Assembly (NCBI GenBank): GCA_018365995.1
Contig: JAGZIY010000004.1
Location: forward strand, 1-64,000
From: Butyricicoccus pullicaecorum
GTDB taxonomy: Bacteria > Bacillota > Clostridia > Oscillospirales > Butyricicoccaceae
Direction of reading: 5' to 3'
DNA length: 64,000 nt
Positions 8,529 to 17,484 of the stretch are shown one piece after another (position 1 is the first letter of the stretch; the number at the start of each line of letters is the position of its first letter). The notes beneath the pieces are model-generated. The model made no database searches. It was not told the DNA's origin and was given only the letters and a program-made list of their open reading frames with translations. A program made the position numbers and the translations under genes.

Positions 8529-9718
8529 ATATCTGTATGGCAGGTATTGATTTTCATCGAGCAAGTCTTGCCGAGCGGGAGCCGGTTTCTTTTGTAGCAG
8601 GACAGGTAGAGCAGCTGCTGCCTCGGATTCGAGAGAGTGAGGGGGTTTTGGGCTGTGTGCTGATTGCAACCTGCAACCGTACCGAGCTATATTTACACAC
8701 GACAAATCAAACGGTCAATCCGCTTGCGCTTTTGACAAGGGCTGCGGGGGTATCCTTGACCGCATATCAGCAGATTGCAAGCGTGCGGTGGGAAGATGAT
8801 GCCATTTCACACCTTTTTGAGGTGGCTGCTGGTATGCAGTCCCAAATTTTTGGAGATGACCAAATTGTTTCACAGGTTCGAGATGCCATTGCGCTTGCAA
8901 GAAGGCTGCACTGTGCGGACAGTGTGCTGGATACGCTGTTTCGTTATGCGGTGACCGGCAGCAAACGCGTCAAAACAGAAACCCGATTGGTTGGCGTACC
9001 GGCCTCGGCAGCACATCGCGGTGTGACACTGGCACAGGAAATTCTGGGGACGCTGCGCGGAAAACGTGCCGTTGTGATTGGAAACGGAGAGATGGGACGG
9101 CTGGCGGCTGCCCTGCTTTATGAGGCGGGCTGTCAGGTGACGGTTACACTGCGCACCTACCGGCACGGGCAAACGGTTGTACCAGCGGGCTGTGCGACCT
9201 ATCCTTATGAGGAGCGGTGCAAAATCATAGATGGGGCAGATTTGGTGATCAGTGCGACCACCAGTCCGCATTATACCCTATGCAGAGCACAGATTGCGGG
9301 GCTGGCGCAGCCGCCGGCGCTTTTGGTAGACCTTGCAATGCCGCGGGATATTGAAGCGATGGACGGCACAGGGGTTCGACTGCTCGATTTAGATGATTTG
9401 GGTACTTTAGAGGATGAAAATGCGCAGGAACGTGCGCAGGCATATGCGATTTTAGACGAGGAAAAGGCGGAGTTTTATGCATGGCATGAATATCGCAAGG
9501 CACTGCCGCTCATTGCACAGATGAAGGACACTGCGCTTGTCCGTGTGCGGCATGATCGCTCTTTTTCGGCACTGTATACAGAAAATGATGTAGATGAACT
9601 GATTGAACTTGCAGTCCACAAAACGGTAGATATGCTCATTGGCGGAATGAAGGAAGGTCTGACAGCTGTACAGATGCAGACTTGTCTGGATAAGATGCAG
9701 AAAGGAACAGTAAAATGA
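8525..9718 (+). CDS. hemA: Glutamyl-tRNA reductase
   Basis: HemA reduces glutamyl-tRNA(Glu) to glutamate-1-semialdehyde with NADPH, the first committed step of the C5 tetrapyrrole route. The 397 residues contain the active-site block ATCNRTELYL with its cysteine, FQVAAGMQSQIFGDDQI-like substrate-binding sequence, and a Rossmann domain (VVIGNGEMGRLAA). The best start is TTG at 8525, overlapping the cbiG TGA and preceded by GGGAGG at 8512-8517; it gives the usual N-terminus NICMAGIDFHRA. An ATG at 8537 is the alternative. Its place in a B12-riboswitch operon means 5-aminolevulinate supply is under B12 control. Confidence 0.95.
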   Translation: MNICMAGIDFHRASLAEREPVSFVAGQVEQLLPRIRESEGVLGCVLIATCNRTELYLHTTNQTVNPLALLTRAAGVSLTAYQQIASVRWEDDAISHLFEVAAGMQSQIFGDDQIVSQVRDAIALARRLHCADSVLDTLFRYAVTGSKRVKTETRLVGVPASAAHRGVTLAQEILGTLRGKRAVVIGNGEMGRLAAALLYEAGCQVTVTLRTYRHGQTVVPAGCATYPYEERCKIIDGADLVISATTSPHYTLCRAQIAGLAQPPALLVDLAMPRDIEAMDGTGVRLLDLDDLGTLEDENAQERAQAYAILDEEKAEFYAWHEYRKALPLIAQMKDTALVRVRHDRSFSALYTENDVDELIELAVHKTVDMLIGGMKEGLTAVQMQTCLDKMQKGTVK

Positions 9719-10443
9719 AAATATATGTAATCGGAATCGGTCCGGGGGGAGAGGAGCAGATGACACTGCGCGCCGTGCGTGCTTTGGAAGGCTGTGACTG
9801 TGTTGCGGGTTATGGCTTGTATCTCGAACTGATTGCAGGACTGCTGGAAGGAAAAGAGCGTATCCAGACCGGCATGACTCGAGAGGTAGACCGCTGCACA
9901 GCAGCACGTGATGCTGCGCTGTCCGGTCACACGGTTGCGGTTGTCTCCAGTGGAGATGCGGGTGTTTATGGCATGGCAGGACTGATGTTTGAGGTGTGTC
10001 AGGACTATCCAGAAATCGAAATCGAGGTCATTCCGGGAATCACGGCAGCCTGCTCAGGGGGCGCTGTGCTGGGCGCACCGCTCACCAATGATTTTGCAGT
10101 GGTCAGTCTCAGTAATCTGCTGACCCCGTGGGAAACCATTGAAAAACGCTTGCATGCCGCTGCGCAGGGCGATTTCTGTCTGTGCTTATACAATCCGGCG
10201 AGCAAAAAGCGTACCGACCATCTGCAAAAGGCGTGTGATATCCTGCTCAAGGAGCGTGACCCGCAAACGCCGTGCGGATTGGTGCGCAATATTGGGCGCG
10301 AGGGTGAACAGTTTGAACTTCTGACCCTTGGTGCGCTGCGTGACACTAACGTAGATATGCTGACCACAGTATTTGTTGGAAATTCCATGACACAGGTGAT
10401 TGCAGGACGGCTTGTGACGCCGCGTGGTTATCGCGGCGTATGA
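9715..10443 (+). CDS. cbiH: Cobalt-precorrin-3 C17-methyltransferase (ring contraction)
   Basis: A 242-residue tetrapyrrole methylase with VIGIGPGGEEQMTLRAVRAL, GYGLYLELI and SSGDAGVYGMAGLMFEV, the typical motifs of CbiH/CobJ. CbiH methylates C-17 and drives contraction of the macrocycle, forming the lactone that CbiG later opens. The length corresponds to the plain enzyme without the C-terminal extension seen in some clostridial or Bacillus forms. It overlaps hemA and the next gene by four bases each. Confidence 0.94.
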   Translation: MKIYVIGIGPGGEEQMTLRAVRALEGCDCVAGYGLYLELIAGLLEGKERIQTGMTREVDRCTAARDAALSGHTVAVVSSGDAGVYGMAGLMFEVCQDYPEIEIEVIPGITAACSGGAVLGAPLTNDFAVVSLSNLLTPWETIEKRLHAAAQGDFCLCLYNPASKKRTDHLQKACDILLKERDPQTPCGLVRNIGREGEQFELLTLGALRDTNVDMLTTVFVGNSMTQVIAGRLVTPRGYRGV

Positions 10444-11633
10444 GGATTTTGATTTTTTCGGGTACGACCGAGGGAAAGCAGCTGTGCCGTTTTTTGTCTG
10501 TACATCGGGTGCCGGCAGAGGTCTTTGTGGCAACCGATTACGGCGAGGCGGTCATGGAGCCGCTTGCGGGGATTACCGTGCATACCGGACGTCTGACCGT
10601 TCCGGAAATGGCAGAATACCTGTCTGCGGAGGCACTGGTGATTGACGCAACACACCCCTATGCAAGTGTGGTCACACAGAATATTCGGGAGGCCTGCGCA
10701 CAGGCTGGCGCAGAATATCTGCGCCTTTTGCGTCCGGCACAGGCGGCGGATTCCGTGGTTACCGTAGCCAATACCCAAGCGGCTGTGCAGTGGCTGTGTG
10801 AGCATCAGGGAAAAGTGCTGCTCACGACTGGCAGTAAGGAGCTGGATTTTTATACCAAGATTCCCCAATATACCGAACGACTGTTTCCGCGCGTGCTGCC
10901 AACCGCCGAGGTGCTCGCAAAATGTACGGCACTGGGCTTTTCCGGTGCGTCGATTCTGGCGATGCAAGGTCCCTTTTCGCATGAAATGAATGTTGCACTG
11001 CTGAAGAAAACCGGAGCACAGATTTTGGTCACTAAGGACACTGGAAAGAGCGGCGGCTTTGCTGAAAAGCTTTCCGCCGCAAAGGAAGTGGGTGCAACCG
11101 TTTTGATGATTGCACGCCCGCTTACAGAAACGGGACGGTCACTGGAAGAAATGAAATCTTATCTGGCAGCACGGCTCCAAATTTCCCGTATAGATGCACC
11201 GCGCTTTCCATTGTTTATCTCTTTGGCGGGCAAAAAGGTTGTGGTGATTGGTGCTGGCAGCATTGCTGCACGCCGGATTTCTGTGCTGGAACGGTTCGGT
11301 GCACAGATTCATGTGGTAGCTCCTGACTGTGTACAGGAGATTGACCGGTCTGTCATTACATGGAAAGAAAAAAACTTTACAGATGACGACGTTGCGGACG
11401 CCTTTTTGGTGATTGCTGCGACCAATGATCGTGCAGTCAATCATGCGGTTTTTGAGGCGTGCCGCAAGCGAGATATTCCGGTCAGCGTGGCAGACTGCGC
11501 GGCAGAGAGCACCTTCTATTTTCCGGCTGTCTGCTTTGGCAGTCAGGTGACAGTCGGTCTGGTATCCGATGGCTCTGACCATCACGCAGTTTCACGAACG
11601 GCAAAAAAGATTCGGGAGATGGTGGATATATAA
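10440..11633 (+). CDS. cbiJ: Precorrin-6A reductase (CbiJ) fused to precorrin-2 dehydrogenase (SirC/Met8-like)
   Basis: Two enzymes in one chain of 397 residues. Residues 1 to about 250 are CbiJ/CobK (FSGTTEGKQL, DATHPYA, TTGSKEL, MQGPFS, TKDTGKSGGF), which reduces cobalt-precorrin-6A. From about 253 a dehydrogenase domain of the CysG/Met8 N-terminal kind begins (FISLAGKKVVVIGAGSIAARR, then VADCAAESTFYFPAV with the catalytic-type aspartate), which oxidises precorrin-2 to sirohydrochlorin, the substrate of CbiK. The second domain ends early and lacks most of the helical dimerisation region of full Met8. The two activities are not consecutive in the pathway, so the fusion is not simple channelling. 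A frameshift artefact is unlikely because the frame is continuous. Confidence 0.92.
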   Translation: MRILIFSGTTEGKQLCRFLSVHRVPAEVFVATDYGEAVMEPLAGITVHTGRLTVPEMAEYLSAEALVIDATHPYASVVTQNIREACAQAGAEYLRLLRPAQAADSVVTVANTQAAVQWLCEHQGKVLLTTGSKELDFYTKIPQYTERLFPRVLPTAEVLAKCTALGFSGASILAMQGPFSHEMNVALLKKTGAQILVTKDTGKSGGFAEKLSAAKEVGATVLMIARPLTETGRSLEEMKSYLAARLQISRIDAPRFPLFISLAGKKVVVIGAGSIAARRISVLERFGAQIHVVAPDCVQEIDRSVITWKEKNFTDDDVADAFLVIAATNDRAVNHAVFEACRKRDIPVSVADCAAESTFYFPAVCFGSQVTVGLVSDGSDHHAVSRTAKKIREMVDI

Positions 11634-12496
11634 TGGAAACAATTCGATTTGGCAGCCGCGACAGTAAGCTGGCTGTCATTCAGGCAAGGCTTGTGCTGGA
11701 TACCATAGAGGAACCCTGCGAACTTATGACGATGAAAACAACAGGGGACTTGATTTTGGATCGAACCTTGGAGCAGATTGGCGGTAAGGGACTGTTTGTG
11801 AAGGAATTGGACAGAGCGCTGGCTGCAAAGGAAGTAGACTTTACAGTACATAGCCTGAAAGATATGCCGATGGAGCAGCCTAAAGGACTGCCAATCGTTG
11901 CCTACTCCAAACGCGAGGACCCAAGAGATGCGCTGGTGCTGGCAGAGGGGCTGCAAGCGCTTGACCTTACAAGACCAATCGGCTGCGCCAGTGCCAGAAG
12001 AAAGATACAGCTGGAAAAGCAATTTCCAGATGCTGTCATTAAACCGATACGCGGAAACATTCAAACCCGTCTGCGCAAGCTGGACGAGGGGCAATATGGG
12101 GCGTTGGTGCTTGCTAGTGCAGGGCTTGTGCGGCTGGGACTGACCCACCGGATTGCCAGATACTTTTCTATAGATGAAATGCTTCCAGCAGCTGGTCAGG
12201 GAATCGTTGCGGTACAGGGCAGAGCGGACGCAGATGTGCATTGTCTGGAACGGTTTGCAGACGCAGATGCGCGTGACTGTGCGCTGGCAGAACGCAGCTT
12301 TGTCCGCACCTTAGATGGTGGCTGTACGTCACCAGTTGCTGCTTATGCAGAGGTGACAGGAAGTATGCTCAAGCTGCGCGGGATGTATGTCAATCCAGAA
12401 CAAACAATTGTCCGGTTTGGCGATTGCACCGGAGCACGTACACAGGCAGAGCAGCTGGGACAGGATTTGGCAGAGCGACTGAGACGAGGTGAATGA
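11633..12496 (+). CDS. hemC: Hydroxymethylbilane synthase (porphobilinogen deaminase)
   Basis: HemC joins four porphobilinogen molecules into hydroxymethylbilane. The 287 residues include FGSRDSKLAVIQA, TTGDLILDRTLEQIGGKGLFVKEL (split by the family's usual loop), DFTVHSLKDMP and the dipyrromethane-cofactor cysteine in TLDGGCTSPVAAYA. It is slightly shorter than the Escherichia coli enzyme (313). The ATG overlaps the previous TAA by one base. It feeds HemD, which is fused to CobA in the next gene. Confidence 0.96.
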   Translation: METIRFGSRDSKLAVIQARLVLDTIEEPCELMTMKTTGDLILDRTLEQIGGKGLFVKELDRALAAKEVDFTVHSLKDMPMEQPKGLPIVAYSKREDPRDALVLAEGLQALDLTRPIGCASARRKIQLEKQFPDAVIKPIRGNIQTRLRKLDEGQYGALVLASAGLVRLGLTHRIARYFSIDEMLPAAGQGIVAVQGRADADVHCLERFADADARDCALAERSFVRTLDGGCTSPVAAYAEVTGSMLKLRGMYVNPEQTIVRFGDCTGARTQAEQLGQDLAERLRRGE

Positions 12497-12500
12497 ACAG

Positions 12501-13991
12501 ATGAAGGTAACACTGGTTGGTGCAGGCCCGGGCGGGCGTGATTTACTCACCTTGCGGGGGGCTGAGGTGTTGCAGCAGGCTGAGGTGGTGGTATATGACC
12601 GGCTGGTGAGCGCGGATATTTTGGATTTGATTCCGCCAGATGCTGAGCGGGTCGATGTGGGCAAGGAAAACTGCCATCATCGTGTTCCGCAGGAGCGTAT
12701 CAATGAAATCTTGGTAGAACTTGCACAAACGGGAAAGCAGGTGGTGCGTCTCAAGGGCGGCGATTGCTATCTATTTGGACGCGGCGGCGAAGAATGTGAG
12801 TATCTCTTGAAGCATGGGATTCCGTTTGAAGTCGTACCCGGTGTGACTTCAGCGCTGGCAGTTCCTGCATATGCAGGGATTCCGGTAACGCATCGGGATT
12901 ATTGCTCCTCGGTGCATATCATCACAGGTCATGCGCGTGCAGGCAAGGCGCTGGAGATTGACTTTTCTGCATTGGTGCGCACACGGGGAACCTTGGTGTT
13001 TTTGATGGGTCTTACCGTGTTGCCGCAAATCATGCAGGGATTGCTGGCGGCAGGCATGGAAGAGGATATGCCTGCGGCTGTCATTTCCAATGGTGCACGC
13101 GGCACTCAGAAAAAGGTAATTGCAGACATTTCGACACTGCAAGGCGAGGTACAGGCAGCAGGGCTTCAGAGTCCGGCGCTGATTGTTGTGGGGAAGGTGT
13201 GTTCGCTGAGTGCTTCTCTAGACTGGTTCACACCCCTGCCGCTGCATGGTAAGACCATTGCAGTGACCAGACCGCGCGAGCGTATGGGAACTTTGTCCGG
13301 CAAGCTGCGCAGGCTTGGCGCCAATGTACTTGAATGCCCCTGCATCGAAACCGTACAGCTGGAAAATAGTGCGCTCCTTCGGTATACGCTATCCGAAGCT
13401 TGGGACTGGGTGGTCTTGACCAGTCCAGCAGGGGTTTCAGCCATGGTACACGCACTGACACAGGCAGGAACAGACATGCGTGCTCTCTATGGGATGCGCT
13501 TTGCTGTGATTGGAGCAGGAACCGCAAAAGCGCTCGCACAATATGGGATTCAGGCAGACCTTATGCCAGAGATATATGATGGGGTACATCTTGCACAGAT
13601 GCTGACACAAACTGTGCAGCCGGGAGAAAAGGTACTCATTCTGCGTGCGGCGCAGGGCACACCTGAACTTGCCCGCATCTTGCGGGAAGCAGACATTCCC
13701 TTTGCAGATATTCCGACCTACGAAACACGTTATCACACCGACTGTGCAGCGCTGTTGCAGCAGGAACTGATAGCAGGCACCTTGGACGCGGTGACCTTTA
13801 CCAGTGCATCGACCGTGCAGGGCTTTGTACAGGCGGTTGGCGCATCGGATTATACGGGCTTTACTGCGCTTTGTATTGGAGAGCAGACCGCTGCACAGGC
13901 AAGCGCTTGTGGAATGAAAGTGAAGGTTGCGAAGAAAGCAACGATTGACAGTATGATTGCTTGTTTGCTGGAGGAAACAGAAAATGTTTAA
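12501..13991 (+). CDS. cobA-hemD: Fused uroporphyrinogen-III methyltransferase / uroporphyrinogen-III synthase
   Basis: A bifunctional protein of 496 residues. The N-terminal ~245 residues are uroporphyrinogen-III C-methyltransferase (VGAGPGGRDLLTLRG, VVRLKGGDCYLFGRGGEE, PVTHRDYCSS), making precorrin-2. The C-terminal ~250 residues are HemD, beginning at KTIAVTRPRERMGTLSGKL and ending with SASTVQGFV-type motifs, which cyclises hydroxymethylbilane. Thus two consecutive steps are in one chain, an arrangement common in clostridia. A GTG at 12489 is in frame but overlaps the likely Shine-Dalgarno (GAGG, 12486-12489), so I prefer ATG 12501. Cobalt-pathway adenosyltransferase is also called cobA in some genomes; it is a separate gene here. 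Confidence 0.94.
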   Translation: MKVTLVGAGPGGRDLLTLRGAEVLQQAEVVVYDRLVSADILDLIPPDAERVDVGKENCHHRVPQERINEILVELAQTGKQVVRLKGGDCYLFGRGGEECEYLLKHGIPFEVVPGVTSALAVPAYAGIPVTHRDYCSSVHIITGHARAGKALEIDFSALVRTRGTLVFLMGLTVLPQIMQGLLAAGMEEDMPAAVISNGARGTQKKVIADISTLQGEVQAAGLQSPALIVVGKVCSLSASLDWFTPLPLHGKTIAVTRPRERMGTLSGKLRRLGANVLECPCIETVQLENSALLRYTLSEAWDWVVLTSPAGVSAMVHALTQAGTDMRALYGMRFAVIGAGTAKALAQYGIQADLMPEIYDGVHLAQMLTQTVQPGEKVLILRAAQGTPELARILREADIPFADIPTYETRYHTDCAALLQQELIAGTLDAVTFTSASTVQGFVQAVGASDYTGFTALCIGEQTAAQASACGMKVKVAKKATIDSMIACLLEETENV

Positions 13992-14970
13992 TGAAACGAT
14001 TCGTCCGCGTCGTCTGCGCACATCGGACACCCTGCGCCGCATGGTGCGGGAGACGCGCATTTCGCCGGACAGCTTGATTTGGCCGATTTTTGTATGTGAG
14101 GGAACTGGAATCTATGAAGAAATCCCGTCTCTGCCCGGGCAGTATCATTACAGCCCGGATCAGCTGTTTCGTATGATAGACCGTGCAAAGCAGCATGGGG
14201 TTTCCCGTGTCATCTTGTTTGGATTGCCAGAGGAAAAGGACGCTTGTGGTTCGGGAGCGTGGAAGGAGGACGGCATTGTACAGCAGGGGATTCGCAAAAT
14301 CAAGCAGCTTGCGCCTGATTTTTATGTGATTACAGATGTCTGTATGTGCGAGTATACCTCACATGGACATTGCGGAATTCTTTGCGGACATGATGTGGAT
14401 AACGATCAAACACTGGAGGTGCTTGCTAAGACAGCACTCAGTCATGCAAAGGCGGGAGCTGATATGGTTGCGCCCAGTGATATGATGGACGGACGCATTG
14501 CACGGATTCGGCAGGTGTTGGACGAAAGCGGATTCCAAAATGTGCCCATCATGTCGTATGCTGCAAAGTATGCCTCCTATTTTTATGGTCCATTTCGGGA
14601 TGCAGCAGGGTCTGCACCGGCGTTCGGTGACCGTCGTTCGTATCAGATGGACCCGCACAATGCAAGGGAAGCCATGCGGGAATGTGCACTGGACGTGCAG
14701 GAGGGTGCGGATATCCTGATGATTAAGCCGGCACTCAGCTATCTTGACCTTATTCATGAAGCGCGCAGACAATTTGACTTGCCGGTAGCAGCCTATGCAG
14801 TGAGCGGAGAATATGCCATGATCAAGGCGGCGGCGGTCGCAGGGCTGATTGATGAGCATGGTGTGATGTGTGAATCGGCAGTCAGCATCTTTCGTGCTGG
14901 TGCGGATATTCTCATTACCTACTATGCCTGCGAGCTTGCAGATGCCATTCGAAAAGGAGAGATTGGATAA
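13984..14970 (+). CDS. hemB: Delta-aminolevulinic acid dehydratase (porphobilinogen synthase)
   Basis: HemB condenses two 5-aminolevulinate molecules into porphobilinogen. The 328 residues show the N-terminal RPRRLRTSDTLRRMVRET, the metal-binding segment VCMCEYTSHGHCG with three cysteines typical of zinc-dependent enzymes, and the two Schiff-base lysines in MSYAAKYASYFYGPFR and LMIKPALSYLD. The start at 13984 is preceded by GGAGGA at 13970-13975. A longer open frame to 13957 overlaps the previous gene and has no support. Confidence 0.97.
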   Translation: MFNETIRPRRLRTSDTLRRMVRETRISPDSLIWPIFVCEGTGIYEEIPSLPGQYHYSPDQLFRMIDRAKQHGVSRVILFGLPEEKDACGSGAWKEDGIVQQGIRKIKQLAPDFYVITDVCMCEYTSHGHCGILCGHDVDNDQTLEVLAKTALSHAKAGADMVAPSDMMDGRIARIRQVLDESGFQNVPIMSYAAKYASYFYGPFRDAAGSAPAFGDRRSYQMDPHNAREAMRECALDVQEGADILMIKPALSYLDLIHEARRQFDLPVAAYAVSGEYAMIKAAAVAGLIDEHGVMCESAVSIFRAGADILITYYACELADAIRKGEIG

Positions 14971-16262
14971 TGAATCGTGAACGTTCACAAGCGCTCTTTG
15001 AGCGTGCGCAGAAGGTTCTTCCGGGAGGGGTCAATTCACCCGTGCGTGCCTATCGTTCGGTTGGAGGGACACCGCCGTTTTTGGTGCGCGGTGCAGGCAG
15101 TCATGTGTGGGACGCAGACGGAAACGAATATATTGATTTCATCGGCTCATGGGGCCCGCTCATTTTGGGACACAGCGACCCGCGTGTGCTGAAAGCGGTG
15201 CAGACCGCGATGGAAAACGGGCTGTCCTTTGGTGCACCCACACCAATTGAAGTCGATGTTGCAGAATTGCTTGTGGATATGGTACCCAATATTGATATGG
15301 TGCGCATGGTAAATTCGGGCACGGAAGCCGTTATGAGCGCGGTACGTGTTGCGCGAGGTGTGACCGGACGCACAAAGATCATTAAGTTTGCGGGATGCTA
15401 CCATGGGCACAGCGATGCCATGCTGGTAAAGGCTGGTTCCGGTGCCCTGACAGGAGGTGCGCCGGATTCGAAGGGCGTACCGCAGGCAGTGGCGGCTGAT
15501 ACCCTGACAGCACAGTATAATGATTTGGAGTCGGTGGAAGCGCTGATGCAAGCCAATCCGCAGGCGGTTGCTGCCGTGATTGTGGAGCCAGTTGCCGCCA
15601 ATATGGGTGTGATTGCGCCCAAGTCCGGATTTTTACAGGGCTTGCGCACCCTTTGTGACCGTTATGGTGCACTGCTCATTTTTGATGAGGTCATTACTGG
15701 ATTCCGCTTGGCGCGTGGCGGTGCGCAGGAATACTTTGGCGTGCGTGCTGATCTTGTAACTTTTGGTAAAATTATTGGCGGCGGTATGCCTGTTGGTGCG
15801 TATGCTGGTAAGCGGGAAATCATGTCACAGGTGGCACCGACAGGACCGATTTATCAGGCAGGTACGCTGTCTGGCAATCCGGTTGCCATGGCAGCGGGAC
15901 TGACACAGCTTCAGATATTGCAGGCAAACCCACAGTATTATAGGGAACTCGAGTGCAAGGCGCAGCGCATTGCGCAGGGCTTGCGCAATGCTGCACAGCA
16001 GGCTGGTGTTGCGGTACAGGTCAATCAGTGTGGTGCGCTTCTGTGTCCGTATTTTACAGATACACCAGTACAGTGCTTTGCCGATACACAAAAGTCCAAT
16101 TTGGATAGGTTCCGCACCTATTTTCATGGTATGCTGGAGCGTAATCTCTATATTGCACCCTCGCAGTATGAGGCAACATTTGTCAATGTTAGCCATACAG
16201 AGGAGGATTTGGAGACGTTCTGTATGGCAGCAGAACAGGTTATGCATGAATTATGTGTATAA
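14970..16262 (+). CDS. hemL: Glutamate-1-semialdehyde 2,1-aminomutase
   Basis: HemL uses pyridoxal phosphate to turn glutamate-1-semialdehyde into 5-aminolevulinate, following HemA. The 430 residues match the family's usual length and show PGGVNSPVRAYRSVGG, VNSGTEAVMSAVRVARG, CYHGHSDAMLVKAGSG, and the PLP lysine in VTFGKIIGGGMPVGAYAG. Its ATG shares the last A of the hemB stop (TAATG). With hemA, B, C and D it completes the route to uroporphyrinogen III. Confidence 0.97.
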   Translation: MNRERSQALFERAQKVLPGGVNSPVRAYRSVGGTPPFLVRGAGSHVWDADGNEYIDFIGSWGPLILGHSDPRVLKAVQTAMENGLSFGAPTPIEVDVAELLVDMVPNIDMVRMVNSGTEAVMSAVRVARGVTGRTKIIKFAGCYHGHSDAMLVKAGSGALTGGAPDSKGVPQAVAADTLTAQYNDLESVEALMQANPQAVAAVIVEPVAANMGVIAPKSGFLQGLRTLCDRYGALLIFDEVITGFRLARGGAQEYFGVRADLVTFGKIIGGGMPVGAYAGKREIMSQVAPTGPIYQAGTLSGNPVAMAAGLTQLQILQANPQYYRELECKAQRIAQGLRNAAQQAGVAVQVNQCGALLCPYFTDTPVQCFADTQKSNLDRFRTYFHGMLERNLYIAPSQYEATFVNVSHTEEDLETFCMAAEQVMHELCV

Positions 16263-16278
16263 AAGGAGTTTGAAAGAC

Positions 16279-17484
16279 GTGGAACGCCAGTTTATGATTG
16301 TGGGTGCGGGTATGGGCATGCCGGAAGGCTTGACCGAGCAGGTAAAAAGAGTATTGTGTGAGGCAGACTGTGTGTTTGCACCGGAACGACTTGCCAAAGG
16401 GTTGTCCAGCGTATGCGAGAGCATAACGGTGGGAATGTCTGAAATGGCAGAGCGTGCAATTTCCTGTGGTGCACAAACGGTTGCGCTTGTCATGTCTGGC
16501 GATACCGGCTTCTTCAGTCTGACAAACCGGTTGCAGGAAGCCCTGCGTCCGTATGGAACGGTGCAGATTTTTGCGGGACTGAGCAGTATGCAGTATTTGT
16601 GTGCCAAGTGTGGAATCCACTATGATGATGCTTATATTTTGAGTCTGCATGGACGTTCCGGAAATATTTTGGGGGCAGTCAGCTATCATAGAAAGGTCTT
16701 TGTCCTGACAGGCGGACAGCATACCGCGCAAAGCATCTGTCAGCAGCTGCATGATGCAGGGTTGTCTGAGGTTCGGGTGATTCTGGGAGAGAATCTGGGG
16801 AGTGCACAGGAAAAAATTCTGGAGGGTAATGCCGAAAGCATCGCACATCATCCGACTGGAGATTTGGCTGTGCTGCTTATCTGCAATGACTTGGCAGTTG
16901 ATGCACGGAAAAGTCTGCGGGATAGTCAGTTTACCCGTGGGCAGGTGCCTATGACCAAGCAGGAGGTGCGCTGGGCGGCAGTCAATCTGCTGGATATTCA
17001 AGCGCAGGATATTGTGTATGATATTGGTGCAGGCACGGGTTCGGTGTCGATTGAACTTGCAAGACATGCAGAGCGTGGACTTGTATATGCAATTGAGAGG
17101 AAGGACGCAGGACTGGAGTTGATTGCACAGAACCGAAAGGCGCTCGGTGCATTTAATGTGATTGCAGTGGCGGGACATGCGCCCGAAGCCTTTGCAGGAC
17201 TGCCTGTTCCGGACGCTGCCTTTATTGGGGGAAGCGGCGGAGAACTGCCGCAAATCCTGACTTGGCTCAAGGACAAAAATCCGCAGGTGCGGGTCTGTGT
17301 CAGTGCGATTGCGGTAGAAACACTGGCGATTGCCTTGGACAGCATGAAAAAGCTGGGATATGCAAATTTAGATATCTGTCAGATTGGTGCGGCGCGTGGC
17401 AAAAAAGTGGCAGACTACACCATGATGATGGCAAATAATCCGGTATTTTTGCTCACAGGAGGAGGAAAATCGGATGAAGCATGA
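16279..17484 (+). CDS. cbiET: Fused cobalt-precorrin-7 C5-methyltransferase / cobalt-precorrin-6B C15-methyltransferase
   Basis: The N-terminal ~200 residues are CbiE, a tetrapyrrole methylase (MIVGAGMGMPEGLT, VMSGDTGFFS, LSSMQYLCAKCG). The C-terminal ~200 are CbiT, a class I methyltransferase (TRGQVPMTKQEVRW, VYDIGAGTGSVSIELA, AFIGGSGGELPQIL) that methylates C-15 and decarboxylates. The fusion equals CobL of the aerobic pathway. The most likely start is GTG 16279 (AAGGAG at 16263-16268), giving 401 residues; ATG 16294 is an alternative. Its end overlaps cbiA by 11 bases. Confidence 0.94.
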   Translation: MERQFMIVGAGMGMPEGLTEQVKRVLCEADCVFAPERLAKGLSSVCESITVGMSEMAERAISCGAQTVALVMSGDTGFFSLTNRLQEALRPYGTVQIFAGLSSMQYLCAKCGIHYDDAYILSLHGRSGNILGAVSYHRKVFVLTGGQHTAQSICQQLHDAGLSEVRVILGENLGSAQEKILEGNAESIAHHPTGDLAVLLICNDLAVDARKSLRDSQFTRGQVPMTKQEVRWAAVNLLDIQAQDIVYDIGAGTGSVSIELARHAERGLVYAIERKDAGLELIAQNRKALGAFNVIAVAGHAPEAFAGLPVPDAAFIGGSGGELPQILTWLKDKNPQVRVCVSAIAVETLAIALDSMKKLGYANLDICQIGAARGKKVADYTMMMANNPVFLLTGGGKSDEA

